Shown: positions 1-7,800 of the stretch, piece by piece
Numbering within the stretch: position 1 is the first letter of the stretch
How the letters are laid out: the number at the start of each line of letters is the position of its first letter
Source of the DNA: an uncultured Collinsella sp.
Lineage (GTDB): Bacteria; Actinomycetota; Coriobacteriia; Coriobacteriales; Coriobacteriaceae
DNA: 35,274 bases
Direction of reading: 5' to 3'
Assembly (NCBI GenBank): GCA_900541725.1
Contig: UQLB01000022.1
Span: 1-35,274 of the forward strand
Position numbers and translations under genes: made by a program
The notes under the pieces: generated by a model
Seen by the model: only the letters and a program-made list of their open reading frames with translations
Database searches by the model: none
What the model was told of the DNA's origin: nothing

Positions 1-61
1 GCCCGTGGGAGGCCAGGGCGCCGCTGACCGGTGGACGGCACCGAGCCGTCATCGAGCTTAG
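1..61. other. unassigned upstream segment (tail of a gene or RNA)
   Basis: These bases lie just upstream of a strong terminator, so they are probably the 3' end of a transcript that begins outside the window. One forward frame stays open from the window edge to a TAG at 58-60 and could be a coding tail. A small GACGGC/GCCGTC hairpin is also present, so a structured RNA end is equally possible. I recognise no family. Confidence 0.3.
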
Positions 62-93
62 AAGGGGGAGGCCTCGCGGCCTCCCCCTTTTTT
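62..93 (+). terminator. intrinsic terminator of the upstream transcript
   Basis: A perfect 12-bp stem (62-73 with 78-89), a TCGC tetraloop and a run of six T at 88-93. It closes the transcript entering from the left and isolates it from the acpS operon. Confidence 0.9.
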
Positions 94-143
94 GCGTTTA
101 CGGGCTTTTGTCTCACATAGTAGCTGTGTTTTATAACCCTCGT

Positions 144-173
144 TTGTCGCATCTTCTGCGAACGGGCTACAAT
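144..173 (+). promoter_or_regulatory. putative promoter of the acpS-tsaBD operon
   Basis: TTGTCG (144-149), an 18-bp spacer and TACAAT (168-173) resemble a housekeeping sigma promoter. It sits after the terminator and 30 bp before the acpS start. No other good promoter is seen until after 7026, and the genes between are packed with gaps of 0-12 bp, so it probably drives all six. Confidence 0.6.
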
Positions 174-202
174 AACTTAGTCTGTGCGATATGGAGGTGA
201 AC

Positions 203-742
203 ATGGCTGAAGCTGGTATCGGCGTTGATATCGTCGAGATTTCCCGCATGAAATCAATTCTTGAAAAGACGCCGTCGTTTGCTCGGCGTGTGTTTACAGA
301 AGAAGAGCGTGCGTATTGTGATGCATCATCGCGTCCCGCTGCTCACTATGCCAGCCGCTTTGCTTCGCGCGAGGCGGTACTTAAAGCTCTCGGCACGGGT
401 TTTAGTCAAGGCGTTGGTCGCAAGGATGTTTCGGTTACGCGTGATAAACTCGGCAAACCGAAGGCGCTGCTTTCGGGCCGTGCTCTCGAGATCGCTCAAG
501 AGCTGGGTGTTGTTGAGGTCGCTCTTTCCATTACGCTTACAGGAGACTTAGCCGTTGCGAATGCCATCGCGATTACCGAAGATGCTCGGCCTAAGCCAAA
601 AGAGGAAAAGGTGAGCACCAAGAAACGCGTAGCGCAGACATTTAAAGAGGCTCGCTCTGTTTTAGATGAGCTTGAGCAGCTGCAGAATTCAGCATTGACG
701 GAGCACCTGGGCGATGCTTCGCAAGATACGCTAGGAGCATAG
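203..742 (+). CDS. acpS: holo-[acyl-carrier-protein] synthase with C-terminal extension
   Basis: Transfers the 4'-phosphopantetheine arm of CoA to a serine of acyl carrier protein, activating fatty acid synthesis in the cytoplasm. The family signatures are visible: GIGVDIVEISRM near the N-terminus (metal-binding Asp) and FASREAVLKALGTG around residues 53-66. The ATG at 203 is preferred over the in-frame ATG at 191, because GGAGGTGA at 193-200 is a near-perfect ribosome binding site for 203 and would lie inside the gene otherwise. The protein has 179 residues, while AcpS is usually about 120. The last 50 or so residues form a charged, probably helical tail (KKRVAQTFKEARSVLDELEQL) of unknown role. 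It is first in the operon; its TAG is followed directly by the nnr ATG. Confidence 0.93.
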   Translation: MAEAGIGVDIVEISRMKSILEKTPSFARRVFTEEERAYCDASSRPAAHYASRFASREAVLKALGTGFSQGVGRKDVSVTRDKLGKPKALLSGRALEIAQELGVVEVALSITLTGDLAVANAIAITEDARPKPKEEKVSTKKRVAQTFKEARSVLDELEQLQNSALTEHLGDASQDTLGA

Positions 743-2359
743 ATGAAACCGGTTTTGAGTACCGAAGAAGTCGTTCGTCTCGAGGATATCATCGAACGCG
801 AAGGGACTTCGAAGGCCGAGCTTATGGAGCTAGCGGGTGAGTTTGCCGCCAACGAGGTCTTGAAGCTCAATCCCGATCGGGTTCTCGTTCTGGTCGGTTT
901 TGGTAATAATGGCGGCGACGGTTGGGTTGCCGCCGATATCCTGAGCCATAAGGGTGTGGACGTGGATATCGTTTCTCCGGTTGAGCCGGATGAGATTCCT
1001 GCTGCTCTGGCACGTCATGTTGCTCGTCGTACTGCCGGCCGCGATGTGCACGTTTGCGTCGGCCCCTCGCGTGACGAACTCGAGGTTTTGATCGATAAGG
1101 CCGATGTTGTTGTCGATGCCATTTTTGGTACCGGTTTCCACGGAAATCTGCGTGCGCCGTTCTCCATCTGGATTCCTACGGTCAATGAATGCGCCGATTG
1201 TGTCGTATCCATTGATGTTCCCTCGGGCCTGAATGCCGAGACGGGCGTTGTTGATGACGACTGCATTCGTGCCGAGCATACGGTGACGATGATTGCGCCC
1301 AAGATTGGTCTGTATAGCGCTGATGGTCCTGAGTATGCTGGCGATTTGATCTGCGGCAATCTTTACGACCGTCTTGACGAGGTCATCGATGATGTCGACC
1401 ACGCCGCCGAGATTGTCGAGCCCGGTGACTTAGTTGATTACTTTGCCCCACTACCTACGAATATCGATAAGTATTCCCGTGGCTCTGTGCTTATTGTCGC
1501 CGGATCTGCGCAATATCCTGGTGCTGCCATTATGGCGGCCAAGTCTGCAGCTCGCGCGGGTGCTGGTTACGTGGCAGTCGCGGCTCCTGACGCCTGCGCC
1601 AATCTTATTCGCATGGCACTTCCTTCGATTCCCGTCTTTGCTATTCCGTCTGATTCCCGCGGCTCCTTTGGCGCCGCTGCGCGCATGACGGTGTGCGAGA
1701 TTGCAAAGAAGTACAGCTGTGTACTGTGCGGTCCCGGTATGACGACATCTGCCGGCGCTATGCAGGTGGTTTCGGGCTTGCTCGAGCTTGATGTGCCGCT
1801 TATCTTGGACGCCGATGCACTCAACTGTCTTGCTAAGATTGCCATTGACGGTATTGATAGTAATCCCGAGATGTATCGTCGCGAGCAGCCGTTGGTTATG
1901 ACGCCGCACTATCGTGAACTTTCGCGTCTGGTTGCCGGTGACGAGGTGAACGACCTTGGTACTGCGATTGCAGCCGCGCAGAAGGTTGTCTGGGCTGCAG
2001 GCTCTGACAATCTGGTGGTCATTGCCAAGGGGCCGACGACGGCTATCTGTGGCGTTGAGCGTGTGCTGCTGCCGCTCTCGGGTCCGGCTTCTCTGGCAAC
2101 TGCCGGTTCGGGTGATGTTCTCGCGGGTATTTTGGCCGGCACGCTTGCCACCATGCGCGACGAGATGGATCGTTGGGAGTTGCTGTATTCGTACGCCGTC
2201 GCACTTCACAGCTACGCCGGTTTTGCCGCGGCGACGGAGTATGGTGAGAAGAGCGTCATCGCGACCGATCTTATCGACTTGATCGGTCCGGCCATGGAAC
2301 TGGCGGCAAAGGATGCGCTCGAAGATCTGGGAATCATGGACGAAGGGTCGGATGACTAA
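743..2359 (+). CDS. nnr: bifunctional NAD(P)H-hydrate epimerase / ADP-dependent dehydratase
   Basis: Repairs NAD(P)H hydrates. The N-terminal YjeF_N domain (about residues 1-215) epimerises R- to S-hydrate and shows the dinucleotide-binding GFGNNGGDGWVAAD motif near residue 52. The C-terminal ribokinase-like domain (about 230-530) dehydrates the S form using ADP and carries the signature TAGSGDVLAGILAG near residue 455. At 538 residues it has the usual length of the two-domain form. The ATG abuts the acpS stop; AGGAG at 733-737, within the end of acpS, serves as ribosome binding site, so the two genes are probably translationally coupled. An acpS-nnr-alr order is common in bacteria. Confidence 0.95.
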   Translation: MKPVLSTEEVVRLEDIIEREGTSKAELMELAGEFAANEVLKLNPDRVLVLVGFGNNGGDGWVAADILSHKGVDVDIVSPVEPDEIPAALARHVARRTAGRDVHVCVGPSRDELEVLIDKADVVVDAIFGTGFHGNLRAPFSIWIPTVNECADCVVSIDVPSGLNAETGVVDDDCIRAEHTVTMIAPKIGLYSADGPEYAGDLICGNLYDRLDEVIDDVDHAAEIVEPGDLVDYFAPLPTNIDKYSRGSVLIVAGSAQYPGAAIMAAKSAARAGAGYVAVAAPDACANLIRMALPSIPVFAIPSDSRGSFGAAARMTVCEIAKKYSCVLCGPGMTTSAGAMQVVSGLLELDVPLILDADALNCLAKIAIDGIDSNPEMYRREQPLVMTPHYRELSRLVAGDEVNDLGTAIAAAQKVVWAAGSDNLVVIAKGPTTAICGVERVLLPLSGPASLATAGSGDVLAGILAGTLATMRDEMDRWELLYSYAVALHSYAGFAAATEYGEKSVIATDLIDLIGPAMELAAKDALEDLGIMDEGSDD

Positions 2360-2361
2360 TC

Positions 2362-3507
2362 ATGAATAAAGCCGATTTGACGCGCTGGTCCTGGGTCGAG
2401 ATCGACCGCGGGGCGCTCCGTCGCAACACGAGGGCCTATAAGAACTTGCTGAATCCACGTCAGCGCCTGTGCTGCGTGGTCAAGGCCGATGCTTATGGTC
2501 ATGGAGCTGTTGAGTGCGCCAAGATCATGTATTCGGCCGGTGCCGACATGTTTGCCGTGGCGACGGTTAACGAGGGCGTTGAGCTCCGACAGGGCGGGAT
2601 TACGAAACCCATCCTCATCCTAAGCGAGCCGCCTATCGAGGCCATTCCGACGTTGCTCGAGTTTGATATCATGCCTTCGGTCTATACGTCTGATTTTGCT
2701 CTTGCGTATGGCGAATGTGCCGTCGCGGCGGGCAAAGTGGGCAAGTATCATCTCGCCATCGAGACGGGCATGAATCGTATCGGCGTTCACTACACGCAGG
2801 TGCTCGACTTTGTCCGCGGTATAAATTTCCATCGCGGTATTCAGTGCGACGGCGTATTTACGCACTTCGCCACGGCCGATGAACCTTCGGGCTGGGACTA
2901 CAAGCTGCAGTGTCAGCGCTTTACCGAGGCCGTTCAGGCCATTAAGGATGCGGGTTTTGAGTGCGGTATCGTGCACTGCGCCAACACGCCGTCCTCGATG
3001 CTCGACCCCTCGATGCATTTTGATATGATTCGCGCCGGCGTTGGCTTGTATGGCATGCAGCCGTGCGAGCTGAGTGGCCGCGTGATGCAGCTTGATCCCG
3101 TTATGAGCGTCCATGCGCGCGTGACGCGCGTGGCACACCCTGCGATGGGTGAAGGCGTGGGCTACGGTTTTACCTACCGCGTACCGCGTACGCGCGTTCA
3201 GATCTGCACGCTGCCGATCGGTTATGCCGACGGCCTATCGCGTACACTTTCCAATCGTATGGATGTGCTGTATCGCGGCGAGCGCGTGCATCAGGTTGGC
3301 AATATCTGCATGGACCAGTTTATGGTCGCCATTCAGTCCAACCCGGCACACGAGATTCCCGAGGCCGAGTATGGTGACGAGATGATCATTGTCGGCCGCG
3401 ATGGCGATGCCGAGATCACTATGGACGAGATGGCCCGACTGCGCGGAACGATTAACTACGAGGTCGCCTGCGGCTTTGGCATGCGTCTCGACAAGGTCTA
3501 CGTGTAG
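2362..3507 (+). CDS. alr: alanine racemase
   Basis: A PLP enzyme interconverting L- and D-alanine, supplying D-Ala for peptidoglycan. The PLP-lysine motif VVKADAYGHGAVECA is near residue 40. The MNRIGVH strand, the SMLDPSMHFDMIRAGVGLYG segment and the C-terminal VGNICMDQFMV motif (Cys-Met-Asp of the active site) are all present. At 381 residues it has the normal length for a fold-type III racemase. The ATG lies 2 bp after the nnr stop; a GAAGGG about 14 bp upstream is a weak ribosome binding site, so coupling to nnr is likely. Confidence 0.96.
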   Translation: MNKADLTRWSWVEIDRGALRRNTRAYKNLLNPRQRLCCVVKADAYGHGAVECAKIMYSAGADMFAVATVNEGVELRQGGITKPILILSEPPIEAIPTLLEFDIMPSVYTSDFALAYGECAVAAGKVGKYHLAIETGMNRIGVHYTQVLDFVRGINFHRGIQCDGVFTHFATADEPSGWDYKLQCQRFTEAVQAIKDAGFECGIVHCANTPSSMLDPSMHFDMIRAGVGLYGMQPCELSGRVMQLDPVMSVHARVTRVAHPAMGEGVGYGFTYRVPRTRVQICTLPIGYADGLSRTLSNRMDVLYRGERVHQVGNICMDQFMVAIQSNPAHEIPEAEYGDEMIIVGRDGDAEITMDEMARLRGTINYEVACGFGMRLDKVYV

Positions 3508-3515
3508 GAGCCGCT

Positions 3516-4136
3516 ATGGGCGTCATGCACATCCCCGGCCATACCCATCAGGCACCACGTGAGGTCGCACTCGAGGAAATTGAGGCCGTTCTGGGCGATT
3601 GTCACCTCTGCCAGCTCTACCAGTCGCGTCACAATATCGTGTTTGGCGTGGGAAACCCCCGCGCTCGCGTGATGTTTATTGGTGAGGCGCCGGGCCGCAA
3701 TGAGGATTTGCAGGGCGAGCCCTTTGTGGGGGCGGCAGGCGAGGACCTCAACGGCATTTTGTCGCTGGCGGGGCTCAAACGCGAAGACGTCTACATTGCC
3801 AACGTGCTTAAGTGCCGCCCGCCGGGAAACCGCAATCCGCGTCCCGAGGAAGTGCTGGCTTGCTCGCCGTTTTTGCGTGAGCAGATTCGAAGCATCTGGC
3901 CTGATATTATCGTGACGCTCGGCAACCCCGCGACGCACTTTGTGCTTAAGACCGAGATTGGCATTACCAAGCTGCGCGGCAGGTTCCACCAGATGGGGCA
4001 TTTTGTAGTAATGCCCACGTTCCATCCGGCAGCAGCGCTGCGCAATCCGGCGTGGCAGGAGCTGCTGGAGGAAGACTTTAAGATGCTGGGCGACTATCTG
4101 GAGCGACATCCCGCACCAGAGGACGCCTCGGAATAA
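3516..4136 (+). CDS. family 4 uracil-DNA glycosylase (Fe-S type)
   Basis: Removes uracil produced by cytosine deamination, the first step of base excision repair. The four cysteines expected to hold the [4Fe-4S] cluster of family 4 are visible at about residues 29, 32, 100 and 116. Motif 1 (GEAPGRNED, 56-64), the pocket segment GEPFVGAAG and the C-terminal HPAAALRNP motif are intact. Length (206 residues) is typical. The ATG at 3516 has GGAG 6 bp upstream and lies 8 bp after alr. It follows alr and precedes tsaE in the operon; I see no functional tie beyond co-transcription of housekeeping genes. Confidence 0.93.
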   Translation: MGVMHIPGHTHQAPREVALEEIEAVLGDCHLCQLYQSRHNIVFGVGNPRARVMFIGEAPGRNEDLQGEPFVGAAGEDLNGILSLAGLKREDVYIANVLKCRPPGNRNPRPEEVLACSPFLREQIRSIWPDIIVTLGNPATHFVLKTEIGITKLRGRFHQMGHFVVMPTFHPAAALRNPAWQELLEEDFKMLGDYLERHPAPEDASE

Positions 4137-4148
4137 TAAGGAGCATAT

Positions 4149-4655
4149 ATGTCCCTGGAGCGCCTGGGGGTAGGTACTTACAAAACGACTTGCGCTGCCG
4201 ATACGGAGTACTTTGGCGAGCTAATTGCACCGTGCCTTGAGGACGGCGATGTGCTCATCCTGACCGGTGGCCTGGGAGTGGGCAAAACTCACTTTACCAA
4301 GGGCGTCTCGCGCGGGCTGGGCGATGAGCATATGGTTACGAGCCCTACGTTTGCGCTCATGGCCGTTCACGATCAAGGTCGTATTCCGCTGTTTCACTTT
4401 GATCTATACCGCCTGGAGCATGCCTACGAGCTCGAGGATACGGGCATTTTCGATGTGCTGGGCTATGAGGGTGCTTGCTTGCTGGAATGGGGCGAACAAT
4501 TCCAGGACGAGCTGACGGATGAGTATCTTTCGGTGACGCTCAAGCGTGATGAGGGCGACAGCGATGTGCGAACGATAACGCTCGAGGCACACGGTGACCG
4601 CGCAATGGAGCTTTCCCATTTGATTGATAAGGCTGTACAAGATGAGCTTGCATAA
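4149..4655 (+). CDS. tsaE: tRNA threonylcarbamoyladenosine biosynthesis ATPase TsaE
   Basis: Small P-loop ATPase needed, with TsaB, TsaD and TsaC, to make the t6A37 modification of ANN-decoding tRNAs. Walker A is GGLGVGKTHFTKG near residue 40, followed by SPTFALM (switch-like Thr) and the HFDLYRL motif conserved in YjeE/TsaE. Length 168. A clear AAGGAG lies upstream of the ATG. Its 3' end overlaps the next gene by 14 bp, and that gene encodes TsaB and TsaD, so the bacterial t6A machinery apart from TsaC is made from adjacent cistrons. Confidence 0.95.
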   Translation: MSLERLGVGTYKTTCAADTEYFGELIAPCLEDGDVLILTGGLGVGKTHFTKGVSRGLGDEHMVTSPTFALMAVHDQGRIPLFHFDLYRLEHAYELEDTGIFDVLGYEGACLLEWGEQFQDELTDEYLSVTLKRDEGDSDVRTITLEAHGDRAMELSHLIDKAVQDELA

Positions 4656-7026
4656 CGACAACGCGCTGGTGGTGGCGCTCGATACCTCGACCGACATGCT
4701 TGCCTGCGCGGCAAGCTGGATTGATGGGCAGACGGGCGAGACGAAGCTCGTGAGTGGCGACCACATGTGTCGCCGTCACGCCAACGTTGAGCTCGTGAAT
4801 ACCGTTGATGGCGTGCTGGCTCAAGCCGGTCTGGATCGCAGCGATGTTGGTTACTACGTGGTCGGCCGCGGCCCGGGGTCGTTTACGGGTGTGCGCATCG
4901 GCATCTCCACTGCCAAGGGCCTCGCGCGCGGTGCCAATGTTCCACTGCTGGGCGTGTCGACGCTCGACGCTTGCGCTTGGACGGCGTGGAAGGCTGGCGT
5001 GCGCGGCAAGCTTGGTATCTTGGCCGATGCCATGCGCGGTGAGGTATATCCGGCACTATATATGCTGGGCGATGAGGGTCCCGAGCGTCAATTTGAGCGC
5101 GAACACGTGGTCAAGGTCGCCGTGGCGCTCGATGAGTGGCGCCGAGCAGCGGACTGGGACCAGGTTCAGCTGACCGGTGACGGTCTCGTGCGCTATGGCA
5201 AGCTGCTGGGTGAGGACGAGACCGCCCGCTGCGTGGAGCGCGACCTGTGGTGGCCTTCGGGCGAGGGCTTGCTGCTCGTGCACGCTGCGGGTGACGGCGA
5301 TCCGGCTCGCGTCCTGCCGATTTACACGCGCCTTTCGGATGCCGAGGAAAACGAGCGCAAGCGTCTTGGTCTTGCCGAGAGTGCGCAGAGCGAAATTACG
5401 GGCGTTGCCGATGAGCTCGCCGGTCGTCATCTGCAGTTCCGTCCCATGGGCGCGGCGGATGCCGAGGGCGCGAGCGCGCTAGAGGCTGCCTGCTTTGAAG
5501 GTGCCGGACACGAGGCGTGGACGCCGGGCATGTTCCTGTCCGAACTGGGCGAGGACGTCGCTGCGCCGCGCAGTTGGTGGGTGGCACACGACGACGGCAA
5601 GCTGCTGGGCCTTGCCGGCGGTATGGTCGTGGACGGTGATGTGCAGATTCTGGATGTCGCCGTCGACTCGGCACATCGCCGTGAGGGCATTGCCCGCAAG
5701 CTGCTGTCGCATGTGAGCTATGATGCCCAGATGCTCGGCTGCACCACGGCTTCGCTCGAGGTCGAGGACGGCAACGAGGGCGCGATTGCGCTCTATGCCG
5801 CTCTGGGCTTTACCGAGGTGGGTCGTCGTCGTGGCTACTACGGTGTCGGCAAAGACGCCATCGTCATGACGGCCCCACTTCCCCTCGTACTTCCGGTCGA
5901 TAACGCCTCGCCCGAGCCGACGGCAGCCGAGCAACGCGTATGGCCGCTGCCTGCGCTTGGGCGCTCCGAGGGGGAGCGCGCCGAAATTGAGCGCCGCCGC
6001 CTGGTGCTCGCTATCGAGAGTTCCTGCGACGAGACGGCCGTGGCGATTATCGATGCGGATGGCAATATGCTGGCCAACCAGGTGTCGACACAGATTGATT
6101 TTCATGCCCGCTTTGGCGGCGTGGTGCCCGAGATCGCCTCGCGCAAACACGTTGAGGTGATTGTGAGTGTCGTGGATGCGGCGCTCGAGGATGCCGCAGC
6201 ATCGCTTGGTCTTGAGGGTGGAGCCATTGCTCCCAGCGAGCTTGCCGCCGTGGGCGTGACACAGGGTCCGGGCCTGGTGGGCGCCCTCGTGGTGGGCGTT
6301 GCCTTTGCCAAAGGCTTTGCCTACGCTGCCGGTAAGCCGCTCGTATGCGTCAACCATCTGGAGGGGCATCTGTTTGCCAACCTGCTGGCGCAACCCGACC
6401 TCAAACCGCCGTTTATCTTCACGCTTGTCTCGGGTGGGCACACCATGCTCGTGCACGTGAAGGCGTGGGGCGACTACGAGGTGCTCGGTGAGACGCTCGA
6501 CGACGCTGTGGGCGAGGCCTTCGACAAGGTAGCCAAGGCGTTGGGTCTGGGCTATCCCGGTGGCCCCATCATTTCCAAGCTGGCCGAGACGGGCAACCCC
6601 AAGGCGATCGATTTCCCCCGTGCGCTTAACAGCAGGGGAGACTATCGCTTCTCGCTTTCGGGCCTTAAAACCGCTGTGACGCTCTACATTGAACAGGAGA
6701 CCAAGGCCGGGCGCACGATTCACCTGCCCGATCTGGCAGCTTCGTTTGAGGCAGCTGTCTTTGACGTGCAGTACAAGAAGGCCAAAAACGCACTGCACGC
6801 TACCGGATGCAAGGAATACTGCATCGGTGGCGGCGTCTCGGCCAACCCGCATCTGCGCGAGATGATGATCAAGAAGCTTGGGCGTCAGGGGATTCGCGTA
6901 ACGGTGCCGCCCTTGTCTGCCTGTACCGATAACGCCGCCATGATCGCGGAGGTCGCCCGCCGTAAATTCGACCGAGGTGAAATCTCGCCGTTCGACGTCG
7001 ACGCCGATCCGAACATGACGCTGTAG
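4642..7026 (+). CDS. TsaB-RimI-TsaD three-domain fusion
   Basis: One open frame of 794 residues joins three proteins that are normally separate. Residues about 1-225 are TsaB (LDTSTD near the start, GRGPGSFTGVRIG motif). About 261-413 is a GNAT acetyltransferase like RimI, the N-acetyltransferase of ribosomal protein S18 (VAVDSAHRREGIARKLL acetyl-CoA site, then NEGAIALYAALGFTEVGRRRGYY). About 453-794 is TsaD, the t6A transferase (IESSCDETAVAI, the metal-binding NHLEGH, VSGGHT, GGGVSANPHLR). No frameshift is seen. The ATG at 4642 is chosen over the TTG at 4624 because TsaB alignment starts there. It overlaps tsaE by 14 bp. TsaB and TsaD form a complex, so fusion fixes a 1:1 ratio; the roles of the RimI linkage are inferred. 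Confidence 0.95.
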   Translation: MSLHNDNALVVALDTSTDMLACAASWIDGQTGETKLVSGDHMCRRHANVELVNTVDGVLAQAGLDRSDVGYYVVGRGPGSFTGVRIGISTAKGLARGANVPLLGVSTLDACAWTAWKAGVRGKLGILADAMRGEVYPALYMLGDEGPERQFEREHVVKVAVALDEWRRAADWDQVQLTGDGLVRYGKLLGEDETARCVERDLWWPSGEGLLLVHAAGDGDPARVLPIYTRLSDAEENERKRLGLAESAQSEITGVADELAGRHLQFRPMGAADAEGASALEAACFEGAGHEAWTPGMFLSELGEDVAAPRSWWVAHDDGKLLGLAGGMVVDGDVQILDVAVDSAHRREGIARKLLSHVSYDAQMLGCTTASLEVEDGNEGAIALYAALGFTEVGRRRGYYGVGKDAIVMTAPLPLVLPVDNASPEPTAAEQRVWPLPALGRSEGERAEIERRRLVLAIESSCDETAVAIIDADGNMLANQVSTQIDFHARFGGVVPEIASRKHVEVIVSVVDAALEDAAASLGLEGGAIAPSELAAVGVTQGPGLVGALVVGVAFAKGFAYAAGKPLVCVNHLEGHLFANLLAQPDLKPPFIFTLVSGGHTMLVHVKAWGDYEVLGETLDDAVGEAFDKVAKALGLGYPGGPIISKLAETGNPKAIDFPRALNSRGDYRFSLSGLKTAVTLYIEQETKAGRTIHLPDLAASFEAAVFDVQYKKAKNALHATGCKEYCIGGGVSANPHLREMMIKKLGRQGIRVTVPPLSACTDNAAMIAEVARRKFDRGEISPFDVDADPNMTL

Positions 7027-7038
7027 CTGGTACGGCGC

Positions 7039-7173
7039 GGTCCCCGGACGGAGGGGCCGGATATAAGGTTTCCTGCTCTACAGTCCTGCGCAAGACGAAG
7101 GCCACATTAAGTGGCCTTCTTTGCGTGCGGAACTCGCGATAAACCTTATATCCGGCCCCTCCGTCCGGGGACC
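7039..7173 (+). repeat. rod-like inverted repeat, copy A
   Basis: Perfect 32-bp arms (7039-7070 and 7142-7173) enclose a 71-bp core. The core itself folds, with GAAGGCCAC/GTGGCCTTC around an ATTAA loop. The core is shared, in reverse orientation, by the element at 7316-7468, and in the same orientation by the one at 30015-30145. The outer arms share almost nothing between copies. It starts 12 bp after the tsaBD stop codon, so it lies in the 3' untranslated region and could act as an mRNA end. There is no T-tract. Confidence 0.9.
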
Positions 7174-7315
7174 TTTCTGTGTCGATATAGCTTCTGAGCT
7201 GGTTTGGCGTCGACAACGTCCAGCAAAGTTAACAAGCCAGTGTCGAATTTCCGGCGTTCTTTAGCTGAAAGAAAAAAGTTGGTGTGCGGAGCTTTGCTCC
7301 GCATTTGGGATGGGA
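7174..7315. other. gene-free segment between two rod repeats
   Basis: This stretch sits between two oppositely oriented rod repeats. I find no coding region. It contains a short hairpin, TGCGGAGC/GCTCCGCA with a 3-base loop (7285-7303), followed by only three T, which is too weak to call a terminator with confidence. Confidence 0.5.
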
Positions 7316-7468
7316 GCCCCTGAGAGCCGCGGGAGCCGGGCGGCGCATATGAACTTTATCGCGAGTTCCGCACGCAAAGGAAAGCACTTAATGTGCTTTC
7401 CGTCTTGCGCAGGACTGTAGAGCAGGAAAGTTCATATGCGCCGCCCGGCTCCCGCGGCTCTCAGGGGC
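7316..7468 (-). repeat. rod-like inverted repeat, copy B
   Basis: Perfect 41-bp arms (7316-7356 and 7428-7468) enclose a 71-bp core (7357-7427). The core matches the reverse complement of the one at 7071-7141 at nearly every position except in the two strands of the central hairpin. There GAAGGCCAC/GTGGCCTTC is replaced by GGAAAGCAC/GTGCTTTCC, so pairing is kept. The outer arms are unrelated to those of the other copies. It lies about 100 bp upstream of the cstA promoter. Confidence 0.9.
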
Positions 7469-7565
7469 ATCTCTCATGCAAAAACTGTCGTGAGGTAAAG
7501 TACGAGGTCAGTGGCGTTTTATACCGAGAAATTCAAAAAAGTCGAAAATTCATTACAAATTTGCG

Positions 7566-7594
7566 TTGACTTTAGGTAACTAAAGTTTCATACT
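7566..7594 (+). promoter_or_regulatory. putative cstA promoter with internal palindrome
   Basis: TTGACT (7566-7571), a 17-bp spacer and CATACT (7589-7594) form a good promoter. The spacer region contains CTTTAG/CTAAAG around GTAA, a symmetric site that could bind a repressor. Transcription would begin near 7600 and include a leader of about 230 bases before cstA. Confidence 0.65.
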
Positions 7595-7665
7595 CCTTTT
7601 CAACCACTGGGGGATGTGAACACGCACGGATCGTTCGCATCATGATTGAAGAGGATTTCTTAGAC

Positions 7666-7710
7666 ATGTTCACGCATCAGCTAAACATTATCAGCGTAGT
7701 AATTATCTGA
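7666..7710 (+). CDS. Ile/Val-rich leader peptide of the cstA attenuator
   Basis: A 14-codon frame, MFTHQLNIISVVII, then TGA. Six of its last seven residues are Ile or Val, resembling the end of IlvL-type leader peptides (compare ISVVVIII in E. coli). GAGGA at 7651-7655 gives a ribosome binding site 10 bp upstream. An in-frame ATG at 7642 would add eight residues but has no good ribosome binding site. The frame is followed by alternative RNA pairings and a terminator before cstA. Its likely job is to sense charged tRNA-Ile/Val by ribosome stalling; this is inferred from the layout. Confidence 0.6.
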   Translation: MFTHQLNIISVVII

Positions 7711-7758
7711 TGCGGGTTAGCACATACAGCTAGCCCGTACGATAACGGGCGGCTGATG
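7673..7758 (+). promoter_or_regulatory. attenuator RNA with competing pairings
   Basis: CGCATCAG at 7673-7680, inside the leader peptide frame, can pair with CTGATGCG at 7707-7714, across the Ile/Val codons. It can also pair (CATCAGC, 7675-7681) with GCTGATG at 7752-7758, next to the terminator stem. The two pairings exclude each other. A separate hairpin GCCCGT/ACGGGC (7733-7750) lies between. A ribosome stalled on the Ile/Val codons would cover the first 3' partner. I did not find a clean antiterminator that breaks the terminator stem directly. Confidence 0.5.
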
Positions 7759-7761
7759 AAG

Positions 7762-7800
7762 ATGAGGGCCGTCGAGCGCAACCGACGGCCCTCATTTTTT
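7762..7800 (+). terminator. intrinsic terminator in the cstA leader
   Basis: A perfect 13-bp stem (7762-7774 with 7783-7795), an 8-base loop and six T (7795-7800). It lies between the promoter and cstA, 36 bp before the start codon, so read-through must be controlled for cstA to be expressed. Confidence 0.9.

Noticed and set aside
1..93. T-box riboswitch ahead of acpS
   Set aside because: GGTGGACGGCACC is only vaguely like the T-box sequence, and a new promoter lies between the terminator and acpS, which is not a typical T-box target.
5479..6852. Long open frame antisense to the TsaB-RimI-TsaD gene
   Set aside because: No recognisable domain or ribosome binding site; high GC at third positions of the true gene keeps the opposite strand open.
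7039..7468. Composite transposon or insertion sequence bounded by A and B
   Set aside because: The 142 bp between the two elements hold no transposase, and no target-site duplications were seen.
7752..7762. Hammerhead ribozyme core (CTGATGA)
   Set aside because: The partner GAAA and the three flanking stems are missing; the word is explained by pairing in the attenuator.
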